A stretch of DNA of 16,185 nt from an uncultured Muribaculaceae bacterium (GTDB taxonomy: Bacteria; Bacteroidota; Bacteroidia; Bacteroidales; Muribaculaceae), in contig CAJTRC010000056.1 in NCBI GenBank assembly GCA_910578365.1, positions 1 to 16,185 of the forward strand, read 5' to 3'. This document shows positions 7,225 through 15,071 of this stretch, one piece after another; within the stretch, counting starts at the first letter, position 1; each line of letters opens with the position of its first letter. The position numbers were made by a program, and so were the translations under genes. The notes beneath the pieces were generated by a model. That model saw only the letters and a program-made list of their open reading frames with translations. It did not search any database and had not been told where the DNA came from.

Positions 7225-9345
7225 ATGAAACATTATCTCACGGCAGCGGCTTTGGCCGTTACCGCTATGATTTTCATGCCTTTCGCATGCAACGCCGAGC
7301 AAATCAGCTCTCCCTCGGGCAATATCACGGTAAAAGCCGATGTTGTAGGCGGCAAGCCCACCTATAGCGTGGACTTCAAAGGCAAAACGGTAATAAATCC
7401 CTCGACCTTGGGCCTTAAACTGGCCGATGGCCCCGACATGACCGACGGCTTCAAGCTCATCGGTTGCGAAACATCGTCGTTCGACGAAACATGGCAGCCC
7501 GTATGGGGTGAGAACAGCAACATCCGCAACAACTACAACGAACTGCTGCTGCGCCTCGACCAGCCCGAACACTACCGCAAGATGAACCTGCGCTTCCGCG
7601 TGTATGACGACGGCGTGGGCCTGCGATATGAATTTCCACAAGAAGGTGTTCTCACTTACTTCATAATCAAGGAGGAAATGACACAGTTCGCCATGACAGG
7701 CGACCATACCGCCTGGTGGATTGCCGGCGATTACGACACTCAGGAGTACGACTATACCGAATGCCGTCTGTCGGAAATACGCGGCAAAATGAAAGATGCC
7801 ATAAGCAGCAATGCCTCGCAGACTCAGTTCTCCCCCACAGGCGTGCAGACCTCGCTGCAGATGAAAACTGACGACGGTATATACATCAACCTCCACGAAG
7901 CCGCACTGGTCGACTACAGTTGCATGCACCTCGATCTGGATGACAAAAACTTTATTTTCACCTCGTGGCTTACACCCGACGCTCAAGGCAACAAGGGCCA
8001 CCTGCAGGTGCCTTGCCACTCGCCCTGGCGTACTATAATGATTACCGACAACGCCTGCGACATTCTGGCTTCTAACCTTATCCTGAACCTCAACGAACCC
8101 TGCGCCTACGAGGATACCTCATGGATTAAACCCGTGAAATATGTAGGTGTGTGGTGGGAGATGATCGGCGGCGGAAAACAGTGGTCATACACCAACGACC
8201 TGCCGTCGGTGAAACTCGACCGCCTCGACTACTCCTCCACCAAGCCCCACGGACTGCACCCGGCCAACAACGACAATGTGAAGAAGTACATCGACTTCGC
8301 CGCTGAACACGGCTTCGACCAGGTTCTCGTCGAAGGCTGGAACGTGGGTTGGGAAGACTGGTTCGGACACTCCAAGGACTATGTGTTCGACTTCCAGACT
8401 CCCTACCCCGACTTCGACATCGACATGCTCAACGAATACGCCCGCTCCAAAGGTGTCAAGCTGATGATGCACCACGAAACATCGGCCTCGGTGCGCAACT
8501 ACGAGCGCCACATGGACGCCGCCTACAGCCTGATGCAGAAGTACGGCTACAATTCGGTTAAAAGCGGCTACGTAGGCAATATTATACCACGCGGCGAACA
8601 CCACTACGGCCAGTGGCTCAACAACCATTATCTGTATGCTGTAACCGAAGCCGCCAAATACCATATAATGGTAAACGCTCACGAAGCCGTGCGCCCCACC
8701 GGCCTGTGCCGCACATATCCCAACCTGATTGGCAACGAGAGCGCACGCGGCACCGAGTACGAATCGTTTGCCGGCAACAAACCTTCGCACACCACCGTGC
8801 TCCCCTTTACCCGCCTCCAGGGCGGCCCCATGGACTACACTCCGGGCATATTCGAGATGGACATGAAAAAAATCAATCCTAACAGTCAGGGACATGTAAA
8901 CAGTACTCTGGCCCGCCAGCTGGCCCTGTACGTGACCATGTACAGCCCGCTGCAGATGGCCGCTGACGTACCCGAGGTGTACAACCGGTTTATGGATGCG
9001 TTCCAGTTTATCAAAGACGTGCCCGTCGACTGGCAGGAAAGCCGCTATCTCGAGGCTGAACCGGGACGATATATAGTGGCCGCACGCAAGGACAAGGCTT
9101 CCGACAACTGGTTCGTAGGCTGCACCGCAAGCGAGCACGGACATGAGTCGAAACTCGCCCTCGACTTCCTCGACAAGGGCCGCAGATACGAGGCAACCAT
9201 ATATGCCGACGCCCCCGATGCCAACTACATCGACAATCCGCAGGCTTACGTAATCAGCAAAAAGAAAGTCAACAGCAAGACTGTACTCAAGCTCAAGGCT
9301 GCCCCGGGCGGCGGCTACGCCATATCAATCAAGGCTCTCGACTGA
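7225..9345 (+). CDS. susB: SusB-like GH97 alpha-glucosidase (inverting type)
   Basis: This enzyme hydrolyses alpha-glucosidic bonds of imported oligosaccharides, releasing glucose. It has 706 residues, with an N-terminal super-sandwich domain (about 25-290), a catalytic (beta/alpha)8 barrel (about 300-600) and a C-terminal beta domain. Long stretches resemble Bacteroides thetaiotaomicron SusB as I remember it, including HHETSASVRNYERHMD, NSVKSGYVGNIIPRGEHHYG and ARGTEYESF. Catalytic glutamates are present: Glu418 (HHE) and Glu487 (NAHE) as the general-base pair, and Glu511 (RGTEYES) as acid, matching SusB Glu439, Glu508 and Glu532 with a constant offset of 21. Glu505, and probably Glu174 (DTQEYDY), fit the calcium ligands. 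This marks the inverting subgroup, not the retaining GH97 alpha-galactosidases. The signal peptide ends ACNA|EQ. Cys22 lacks a lipobox, so a soluble periplasmic enzyme is expected. It follows GH27 by 74 bp containing a hairpin. SusB-type enzymes accept alpha-1,4 and other alpha linkages. Confidence 0.96.
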   Translation: MKHYLTAAALAVTAMIFMPFACNAEQISSPSGNITVKADVVGGKPTYSVDFKGKTVINPSTLGLKLADGPDMTDGFKLIGCETSSFDETWQPVWGENSNIRNNYNELLLRLDQPEHYRKMNLRFRVYDDGVGLRYEFPQEGVLTYFIIKEEMTQFAMTGDHTAWWIAGDYDTQEYDYTECRLSEIRGKMKDAISSNASQTQFSPTGVQTSLQMKTDDGIYINLHEAALVDYSCMHLDLDDKNFIFTSWLTPDAQGNKGHLQVPCHSPWRTIMITDNACDILASNLILNLNEPCAYEDTSWIKPVKYVGVWWEMIGGGKQWSYTNDLPSVKLDRLDYSSTKPHGLHPANNDNVKKYIDFAAEHGFDQVLVEGWNVGWEDWFGHSKDYVFDFQTPYPDFDIDMLNEYARSKGVKLMMHHETSASVRNYERHMDAAYSLMQKYGYNSVKSGYVGNIIPRGEHHYGQWLNNHYLYAVTEAAKYHIMVNAHEAVRPTGLCRTYPNLIGNESARGTEYESFAGNKPSHTTVLPFTRLQGGPMDYTPGIFEMDMKKINPNSQGHVNSTLARQLALYVTMYSPLQMAADVPEVYNRFMDAFQFIKDVPVDWQESRYLEAEPGRYIVAARKDKASDNWFVGCTASEHGHESKLALDFLDKGRRYEATIYADAPDANYIDNPQAYVISKKKVNSKTVLKLKAAPGGGYAISIKALD

Positions 9346-9350
9346 TAATA

Positions 9351-9396
9351 TTTTAACCGGCGGCGGAGAAACCCTTCGTTACTCCGCCGCTTAAAA
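9351..9396 (+). terminator. Hairpin after the GH97 gene, possible terminator
   Basis: A 9-bp GC-rich stem is formed by gcggcggag (9360-9368) and ctccgccgc (9382-9390) around a 13-nt loop. An outer 6-bp A/T stem, ttttaa (9351-9356) with ttaaaa (9391-9396), flanks it across a 3-nt bulge. It begins 5 bp after the GH97 stop. The U-tract is poor, so it may terminate only partly or act as an RNA 3'-end element, leaving some read-through into the gene at 9439. Confidence 0.5.
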
Positions 9397-9438
9397 TTTC
9401 AAATTCCGTTTAATACACACATAAACCAAACTGCTAAC

Positions 9439-10311
9439 ATGAAAAAAATTTACACTCTCGCGGCAGCTGTGATGCTTGGCGCAATCGGCGCACAGGCCGG
9501 ACAACTGTTTGTAGTAGGCGAAGCCACTCAATACGGCTGGAGCCTCGACGACGCGCAGGCCCTGCTCTCAACTCCTGAAAACGACAACATCTACACCGGC
9601 ACTCTATACCTCAATGGAGAGCAGGAGTTTAAAATCCTTGCATCCTATGAATGGGGCGGAACCGAATACGGCGCGGCTCCCGACGCTTCGCTTACCGACG
9701 GTAAAATAACTCTGGCATCCGGCACCAACGACGAGGGCTACGGAAAAATCAAGGTAGCCGAAGACGGCAACTACCTCATCACTGTCGACACCGAAAGCCT
9801 CAGCGCAACCATTGTAAAGTCTGTGTATCAGGAAAGCAAGGTTATATACAGTTCTCTGTTTATGGTCGGCAGCGCTACCGCAGGCAGCTGGAGCGTCGAC
9901 AATGGCACACCCATGTATCAGAATCCCGACGACCCCTGTGAATTCAGCGCCATGGATATTGAACTCAACGAGGGCACTTTCAAGATTGCCAACACTCTCA
10001 AAGGCGGCGGCACATGGAACGGCAAATACTGGTTCTTCCGCAACGCCGACAACGAAAACCTGATGGCTCTCGACCAGCCCGACGACCTGCAGTGGAGCAT
10101 CGTTGCCCCGGGCAATTACAACGTAGTGGCAAACACAGCCACCTGTGCAATCAGCATCAAGCCTGCCGACAACACCGGCATTGCCGACATCGAGGCCGGC
10201 GAAGCTCCCGCCGAGTACTTCAATCTGCAGGGTATCCGCGTGGAGAATCCCTCCGCAGGCCTCTACATTGTGCGCCGCGGTGGCAAAACCTTCAAGACTC
10301 TGCTGAAATAA
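9439..10311 (+). CDS. Secreted two-module SusE/F-like glycan-binding protein with C-terminal sorting-like tail
   Basis: This is a probable extracellular or surface carbohydrate-binding protein of 290 residues. A type I signal peptide (1-20, ending GAQA|GQ) leads straight into module 1 (21-128), which opens LFVVGEAT and has YGW (Trp34). Module 2 (138-242) opens LFMVGSATAGSW (Trp151) and has further aromatics at Trp193, Tyr197 and Trp198. Both have the strand-plus-(G)AT-x-x-x-W pattern of the lipoprotein encoded at 4516-5715, so the two proteins are structurally related. There is no lipobox. Instead, residues 247-290 form a tail (TGIADIE, YFNLQGIRV, GLYIVRRGGKTFKTLLK) of the kind annotated in Bacteroidota as a T9SS type A sorting domain. 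The gene is 93 bp downstream of GH97 beyond a hairpin and ends before a strong terminator, so it may have its own promoter, although no clear one is visible. No catalytic motif is seen. Confidence 0.8.
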   Translation: MKKIYTLAAAVMLGAIGAQAGQLFVVGEATQYGWSLDDAQALLSTPENDNIYTGTLYLNGEQEFKILASYEWGGTEYGAAPDASLTDGKITLASGTNDEGYGKIKVAEDGNYLITVDTESLSATIVKSVYQESKVIYSSLFMVGSATAGSWSVDNGTPMYQNPDDPCEFSAMDIELNEGTFKIANTLKGGGTWNGKYWFFRNADNENLMALDQPDDLQWSIVAPGNYNVVANTATCAISIKPADNTGIADIEAGEAPAEYFNLQGIRVENPSAGLYIVRRGGKTFKTLLK

Positions 10312-10343
10312 CAGGCCTTGGAATACAGCCGCAATTATTATAT

Positions 10344-10377
10344 AAAAGCCCCGTGTTGAGTTGAACACGGGGCTTTT
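10344..10377 (+). terminator. Strong intrinsic terminator of the + strand operon
   Basis: Arms aaaagccccgtgtt (10344-10357) and aacacggggctttt (10364-10377) form a perfect 14-bp stem with a 6-nt loop (gagttg), GC-rich at its centre and ending in four T. It starts 32 bp after the stop of the 290-residue protein gene. The A/T ends make it potentially active in both directions. Confidence 0.85.
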
Positions 10378-10440
10378 ACTACACTTTAGACCCTGGCAAA
10401 CGCTCCCCGCCGGCGACGACAGGGAGATACAAGCAGGAGC

Positions 10441-10476
10441 AAATCGGGCTGCGCCTAATCCGGCGCAGCCCGATTT
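10441..10476 (-). terminator. Intrinsic terminator of the - strand operon
   Basis: Arms aaatcgggctgcgcc (10441-10455) and ggcgcagcccgattt (10462-10476) form a perfect 15-bp stem with a 6-nt loop. It lies 20 bp beyond the stop of the 950-residue protein gene, reading leftward. With 10344-10377 it insulates the two converging operons. The remaining bases of 10312-10496 show no gene or other structure. Confidence 0.8.
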
Positions 10477-10496
10477 ATAATAATTTATGTCTGTAA

Positions 10497-13349
10497 TTAT
10501 TTCACAGCTACCTTGTGGGTTTTATTGCCCACTGCCACTATGTAAAGGCCTGCAGGAAGCTCGTAGCGCTCGTCAGAGGCTGCCTGAGCGGTTCTTGCCA
10601 CCTGTACGCCGTCGGCGCTGTAAACTGCCACAAATGCGCCCTGTGCGCCTTCTACAGCCACATAGCCTGCACCTGCTCTTACTACTGCCGATGCTGCCAC
10701 GGCATCAGTAACGCCTGAGGTCTGGGGCGCTGTGAAGCGGGCCTGTGCCGAGTAAGAGGTTTCGCGGTCGTAGGTACAGAAGGCTCGTACCTTCCACACA
10801 TAGTTCTGACCGCTTTCGAGCTCGGTGAGCAGCAGCGAGGTGCCCTCGCAGTTTTTGTAGGTCCATTCGGTCGACGATGCCAGGCGGTAAGCCACCTCGT
10901 AGCTCAGAGCGTCGACAGCTTTGCCCCAGCTGAGCTGTACATAGCCCATGGAAGCGAATGTGTCGGTATCGGCAACAAGGTCTTCGGGTGCGTCGACTGC
11001 AGGATAATCGGCTGTGGTGAATACCACGGGGTCGCTCCATTCGCTGTAGGCCTCTTCCCCGCCTGCGAGCAGACCGCGTACTTTCACGCTGTACTCAGTA
11101 TTGGGCCGGAGCCCTTCGAGTGTATAGCTGCTTGCGCCTTCAACACATACGACGTGGCTTACGCTGCTGCCTGCCTCGCTATATACCAGCTGATAGTCGG
11201 TCTGCTGCGATATCCAGCTCGCTACAGCGCTGTCGTGGGTGATTTTGCCTACCGAAACCTCGGGAACGGCAGGGAACTCGCCCTGAAGCAAGGTCACACG
11301 GTCGATATACATGTTGATGCCGAATGCCGGATTAGCGAATGTCTTCCAGTAAAGCTGAACCAGCACGGTCTTGCCGCGGTATTCGTTGAGGTCGGCCGCT
11401 ATGCTTACATATGACAGAGTTTCTTCCTGAGCAGGGTGTTCGGCATCGTTATATTCGGTCAGTACGGTCCAGGTTTCGCCGTTGTCTTCCGACAAGCGAA
11501 TCTGCAGGATATCGCCCTCGGCCCAGTCGTTGTATGCGCTTGAACTGAAACGGTTGTCAGCGGATACGATGCAATAGTCGAACTTAGCCATGACATGACG
11601 CTCGTTCACTATCACCGGAGCAGTAGTCAGCCATGTTTCCTTGCCGTTTACGGCATCGCCACGAGTTATATTAACCCTGAACTGCATAACCTGGCTGCCT
11701 TGGCTGGGAGCGAGGGTCTGACGGTCCCAGAAGGGTTCGGCACGGAAACTGAAGGTGCCGGCGCCGTTCTCGGCTGTAGTCCAGCCGGCGGGGAGGCGGT
11801 AGCACGGGAAATTGTAGCTGTCACCGCTATAGGGATTGTCAATGTAAGTGGGCACCTCGGTGTAGTAGGGCCGGCTGGTGTACACGCCTTTGTCGTTGCG
11901 GGTGAATACTGCCAGATAGTAGCCGGTGCCTGGCTGGAGATTCTCGATGGTGAAGTTCTCGCCGGCCTTGCCGATATAGGCTACTGTGCCGGCATTTTCC
12001 GGCATGGGCGCACCTTCGAAGTTCCACTCCGGAGTAAAATCTTCGGGGGCAGGCAGTGCGTCGCCTACTTTCACATCTGCCGGAATTTCGCCAAACAGAC
12101 CATGGTCGCCGAAATTATCGCGCTCGCAATAGTCGGTGTAGAGCACCACAACTTCGTCGCCGGCCTCGTTGCCATTGACGCTGAGCGACAGCTCAGTCAA
12201 TGAGCTCGACAGCAGCTCGATGCCTTCAGCAGGCGCAGGGCAGGTGGCCACGGTAGCTGTCAGAGGCGCTGTAGTGTTGTACACGGGGCCGTCAAGACCG
12301 TAGGCATTCATTGCATAAACCGTGAAGCAGTAGTCGGTACCGCCGGGCATCTGAGTGAGTGAGAAGTCGGTGAGCGGTCCTACGTAAGCCACTGTGGCGC
12401 CGCCGAGCATTTCGTCGGCTTTGTAGGTTGTGCCGTCGACCGGTGTGCCGGCTGTGGCGTCACCTGTGGTGTAGAGCACTATATAGTTGTCGGCGTCGGA
12501 GGCTGCGGCGAAGGTGCCGCTGATCTTGTCGGAGGTAGCAGTTAGTTCCAGGTCGGTGGGCTGTGTCAGAGGCCGTACGCAGGCTGTGGGAGTGATGAAG
12601 CTTACTGTAGCACCATCAGGAGTGGCAGGGGTGAAAATGGCGCTTTGACGGTTGTTGCGCGCGATAGTCAGCGAGCCGTATTCGCCGTTGGCCGACACAT
12701 AGTTCTCGCCATGGCGCAGACCTAAGTAAAGCTGGAAGTTGGTGTTTTCCTCGGTCAGACTTGCCATGCCACTGAATACAATCTGTGCTTTGCCTTTGGC
12801 GTCGATAATCAGCTGGAAGTCGACGGGTGCGCCGTCATCCCAGAAATTGTAGCAGAGGCCGAGCTTCTCGAACTGGACTATAAGGCGGGCGTCGTCGCCG
12901 TTGCCGGTGGTCTTGTACGATATCTTAGTGTCGGCCAAACCGGTTACTCCACGATTCACACCTAAGCCGAAGCAATTGTACTCGCCTGCGTAAGTCATGA
13001 AGTTGCTCTGCATGGAGGCGTTGAACTCTATATCGCCATTACCCAGATAAACATATCCGGAACCGGAAACCAGGAAGCTGCTGTAGCTTACATCGCCTAT
13101 ATTAATATCAAAGCCTATGCTGTACCCCTCGGAGCTACCGGTAGTCTGCGTGGCCTCGGCAGGAGTCAGTATGGTCTTGCCGAAATTCGACACGGCAGTT
13201 CCGGCGGCATCGAATATCACGGTAGCATCCGTCAGCGGGGTATATACTCCCTGCGACTCACTGAGCGTGTAGCCCAGCACCGCCTGAGCGTTGGCGGCCG
13301 TAGCCACCAGCGCGCTCAAGACGAATGTTGTTAATATTTTCTTCATCAT
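10497..13349 (-). CDS. Large secreted multidomain protein: beta-rich N-domain, FN3-like repeats, jelly-roll domain, sorting-like tail
   Basis: This is an exported 950-residue protein of unknown function. A signal peptide (1-21, ending ANA|Q) is followed by a beta-rich N-domain (about 25-255). Two extended fibronectin-type-III-like domains follow (about 261-368 and 372-500). Each carries an inserted segment leading to a V-A-Y-(V/I)-G strand (320-324, 456-460) before the usual L-x-P-G-T-x-Y type motif. Next is a jelly-roll or MAM-like domain (about 505-690) with FPCYRLPAGW, SEDNGETWTVL (620-630) and NMYIDRVTLL. Two normal FN3 domains follow (693-780 and 784-874), with LRPNTEYSVKVRG and LESGQNYVWKVRAF. 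A tail (878-950, ending LPAGLYIVAVGNKTHKVAVK) resembles a T9SS sorting domain. Domain types suggest adhesion or ligand binding. No protease or glycosidase catalytic motif was recognised. Two consecutive ATG codons begin it; the first is used here. It is the last gene of its operon, 21 bp after its upstream neighbour. Confidence 0.85.
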   Translation of the reverse strand: MMKKILTTFVLSALVATAANAQAVLGYTLSESQGVYTPLTDATVIFDAAGTAVSNFGKTILTPAEATQTTGSSEGYSIGFDINIGDVSYSSFLVSGSGYVYLGNGDIEFNASMQSNFMTYAGEYNCFGLGVNRGVTGLADTKISYKTTGNGDDARLIVQFEKLGLCYNFWDDGAPVDFQLIIDAKGKAQIVFSGMASLTEENTNFQLYLGLRHGENYVSANGEYGSLTIARNNRQSAIFTPATPDGATVSFITPTACVRPLTQPTDLELTATSDKISGTFAAASDADNYIVLYTTGDATAGTPVDGTTYKADEMLGGATVAYVGPLTDFSLTQMPGGTDYCFTVYAMNAYGLDGPVYNTTAPLTATVATCPAPAEGIELLSSSLTELSLSVNGNEAGDEVVVLYTDYCERDNFGDHGLFGEIPADVKVGDALPAPEDFTPEWNFEGAPMPENAGTVAYIGKAGENFTIENLQPGTGYYLAVFTRNDKGVYTSRPYYTEVPTYIDNPYSGDSYNFPCYRLPAGWTTAENGAGTFSFRAEPFWDRQTLAPSQGSQVMQFRVNITRGDAVNGKETWLTTAPVIVNERHVMAKFDYCIVSADNRFSSSAYNDWAEGDILQIRLSEDNGETWTVLTEYNDAEHPAQEETLSYVSIAADLNEYRGKTVLVQLYWKTFANPAFGINMYIDRVTLLQGEFPAVPEVSVGKITHDSAVASWISQQTDYQLVYSEAGSSVSHVVCVEGASSYTLEGLRPNTEYSVKVRGLLAGGEEAYSEWSDPVVFTTADYPAVDAPEDLVADTDTFASMGYVQLSWGKAVDALSYEVAYRLASSTEWTYKNCEGTSLLLTELESGQNYVWKVRAFCTYDRETSYSAQARFTAPQTSGVTDAVAASAVVRAGAGYVAVEGAQGAFVAVYSADGVQVARTAQAASDERYELPAGLYIVAVGNKTHKVAVK

Positions 13350-13350
13350 A

Positions 13351-13370
13351 ATGTGTGAGTATGTGTGAAT
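13351..13370 (-). repeat. 10-nt tandem direct repeat filling the spacer before the 950-residue gene
   Basis: On the + strand the two units are atgtgtgagt (13351-13360) and atgtgtgaat (13361-13370), differing at one base. Read in the transcribed direction they give two CACACAT blocks immediately upstream of the start codon, occupying nearly the whole 21-bp intergenic spacer. This may be a slippage duplication or part of the leader. Function is unknown. Confidence 0.6.
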
Positions 13371-15071
13371 TTATTTTACGACGAATTTTACAGTCTGTCC
13401 GGCTACCGATGCTACATAGAATCCTGCGGGCAGATTTACCGGGGCCGAACCTCCGGCGAGAATGTAGTCGTCAACATGTGCGCCGGCAACAGTGTAGACA
13501 CAAACTTTGGCTCCGTCGGGGCCGTAGAGGCATGAACCGTTGAAACCGAAGCTTGCCTCGGTATCGGCTACAGTGTTTTCTACTCCGGTATCGGGCAGGC
13601 CGAAGGTACCGTTGTCGTTCAGACGTGTCATCATATATGTGGTAGCCTTGTCGGTTTCACTTGTGCCGCCGTCATCCCAGGTGCAAATGTATGAACCGTC
13701 GACGTAGGGCTGCGACGCCAGATCGGCAGCCTTGCGGCCGTTTTCAGAAATTTCGATTATCTCGTCGGCCCAGACATAGGCGCCGTCCTTGTCAAAGCGG
13801 CTTGCATAGCACTGCTGGTCGAAATAGGAGCGATAGATTTCAAAGAAAGCGCAGGCATCGCTTTCGCCGGCCTGCTGCAGCGATATATATCCCATGGATG
13901 CTTCCTGCAAGGGCTGCAGTTCCTTGGCTTCGTCGCCCCACATAAGGTCGCCGGTAAGGCTGATTCGCTGCATCATCACGCCCTGGAAGCGCTGATCACC
14001 GTCGGTACGGCGCCATATAGAGTAGAAGCATGAGCCGTCGGCTGCAGGCACGGAGCAGACGTTGAAGCAACGCCATCCGTCGTAGCAGAGTTTCACGTCG
14101 GCATCGTCCGACTGTCCGGCAAATCCGAGTTTGCCGTCGGCGTCGACATAGCTTATATAGGCTGATTCAATGTTTTCGCTCAAGCGGTCGTCGGACCAGC
14201 TTACCAGTACGCCGCCGTTGCCCGACGATGTTACGTGGAGAATAGTCTGCAGAGGCACTGAACCCCAGCCGCCACGGTAGATACGGGTGTCCTTGCCCCA
14301 TACGCTCTCACCTTCGAAGTCGAGCTTACGGGCATAAAGTACAGCCGACGATGTGCGGCCATATACCATTATGCAGGTATTGTCGCCGGAATTCACCAGA
14401 TATGGGTAACCGGTGACTTCATCGGTCACGGCCAGTTTGTCGCTATCCCACAGCGCCTTACCGTCCTTGCTCAGGCGCTGCAAGTAGATATGCGAGGCAC
14501 CTGAGCCGCTTTCCATCTCCTGCCAGGCGAATACAAAGCTGCCGTCTTCGAGTTCCACCATGCTCATAAATGCGGAAAAATCGGCGGGTTTAAGCGGATC
14601 GGACACTGCTACACCGTCTTCGCCCCACAGCATTTCGCCTTTGGCGTTTACTTTGTATGCAGTGTACGATTTGCCCTTGCTCGACGAGTTGCGGCAGTCG
14701 TGAGCCACCACTATGGCATTGCCGTCGCGGTCTACCATCAGATAATCGTTAACTACGGTGTATGACCAGTTGGCATAGTCGCACAGTATTATGCCTTCCG
14801 CCGGGAATGTAGGATTGCCGTTGGCATCGAAGTGCTGCAGGCGGTACTCATACACTACATTATCGGTATCGTATTCGTCGTTGGCTTCCCGCAGGTTCGG
14901 ATGGTATATCATTGACCATATGGAGCCGTCGGCGGCGGCCTTTATTTCGGTTGCATAGCTGCGGGTGTCCGAGGGGAAAACAGCTATCGGCGACTGATTG
15001 TCGGTGCCCCAGTCGGCCAGTGCGGTACCGGCGGTTAGCATAGCGGCACCAAGGAGTAACATTCTGTTCAT
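13371..15071 (-). CDS. Secreted probable beta-propeller protein with C-terminal sorting-like tail
   Basis: This is an exported protein of 566 residues and unknown function. A signal peptide (1-19, ending TALA|DW) precedes a repeat region (about 37-495). A degenerate unit recurs there: a strand ending in R/Y-K/F-x-x-D/K-x-G, then a W or F residue and a short acidic turn. Clear copies are GEMLWGEDGVAVSD (145-158), GKALWDSDKLAVTD (204-217), GESVWGKDTRI (254-264), GDLMWGDEAKEL (374-385) and GAYVWADEIIEIS (429-441). Weaker ones lie near 85-93, 313-317 and 488-494. The spacing is 50-63 residues, which suits blades of a seven- or eight-bladed propeller. The tail (about 500-566, ending LPAGFYVASVAGQTVKFVVK) resembles a T9SS sorting domain. 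No enzymatic residues were identified; surface ligand binding is only a guess. It lies between the Omp28-like gene (65 bp upstream) and the 950-residue gene (21 bp downstream), so one operon is likely. Confidence 0.82.
   Translation of the reverse strand: MNRMLLLGAAMLTAGTALADWGTDNQSPIAVFPSDTRSYATEIKAAADGSIWSMIYHPNLREANDEYDTDNVVYEYRLQHFDANGNPTFPAEGIILCDYANWSYTVVNDYLMVDRDGNAIVVAHDCRNSSSKGKSYTAYKVNAKGEMLWGEDGVAVSDPLKPADFSAFMSMVELEDGSFVFAWQEMESGSGASHIYLQRLSKDGKALWDSDKLAVTDEVTGYPYLVNSGDNTCIMVYGRTSSAVLYARKLDFEGESVWGKDTRIYRGGWGSVPLQTILHVTSSGNGGVLVSWSDDRLSENIESAYISYVDADGKLGFAGQSDDADVKLCYDGWRCFNVCSVPAADGSCFYSIWRRTDGDQRFQGVMMQRISLTGDLMWGDEAKELQPLQEASMGYISLQQAGESDACAFFEIYRSYFDQQCYASRFDKDGAYVWADEIIEISENGRKAADLASQPYVDGSYICTWDDGGTSETDKATTYMMTRLNDNGTFGLPDTGVENTVADTEASFGFNGSCLYGPDGAKVCVYTVAGAHVDDYILAGGSAPVNLPAGFYVASVAGQTVKFVVK
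13587..14963 (-). repeat. Degenerate ~57-residue repeats, probable propeller blades
   Basis: Conserved W or F positions fall near residues 88, 149, 208, 258, 315, 378, 434 and 489, a mean step of about 57 residues. Each is preceded by a G from a D/N-G or K-G turn, and most are followed by an acidic D/E. The repeats are visible only at protein level; no DNA identity is kept, so the duplication is old. The number of blades cannot be fixed by eye. Confidence 0.65.

Noticed and set aside
7282..7296. Cys22 of the GH97 protein as a lipoprotein site
   Set aside because: The residues before it are P-F-A, without the aliphatic residue at -3 of a lipobox, and a good signal peptidase I site (CNA|EQ) follows directly. 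SusB relatives are periplasmic.
10497..13349. Gingipain-like protease or cleaved-adhesin protein
   Set aside because: The jelly-roll and FN3 layout with a sorting-like tail recalls such adhesins, but there is no cysteine-protease domain or clear cleaved-adhesin motif set.
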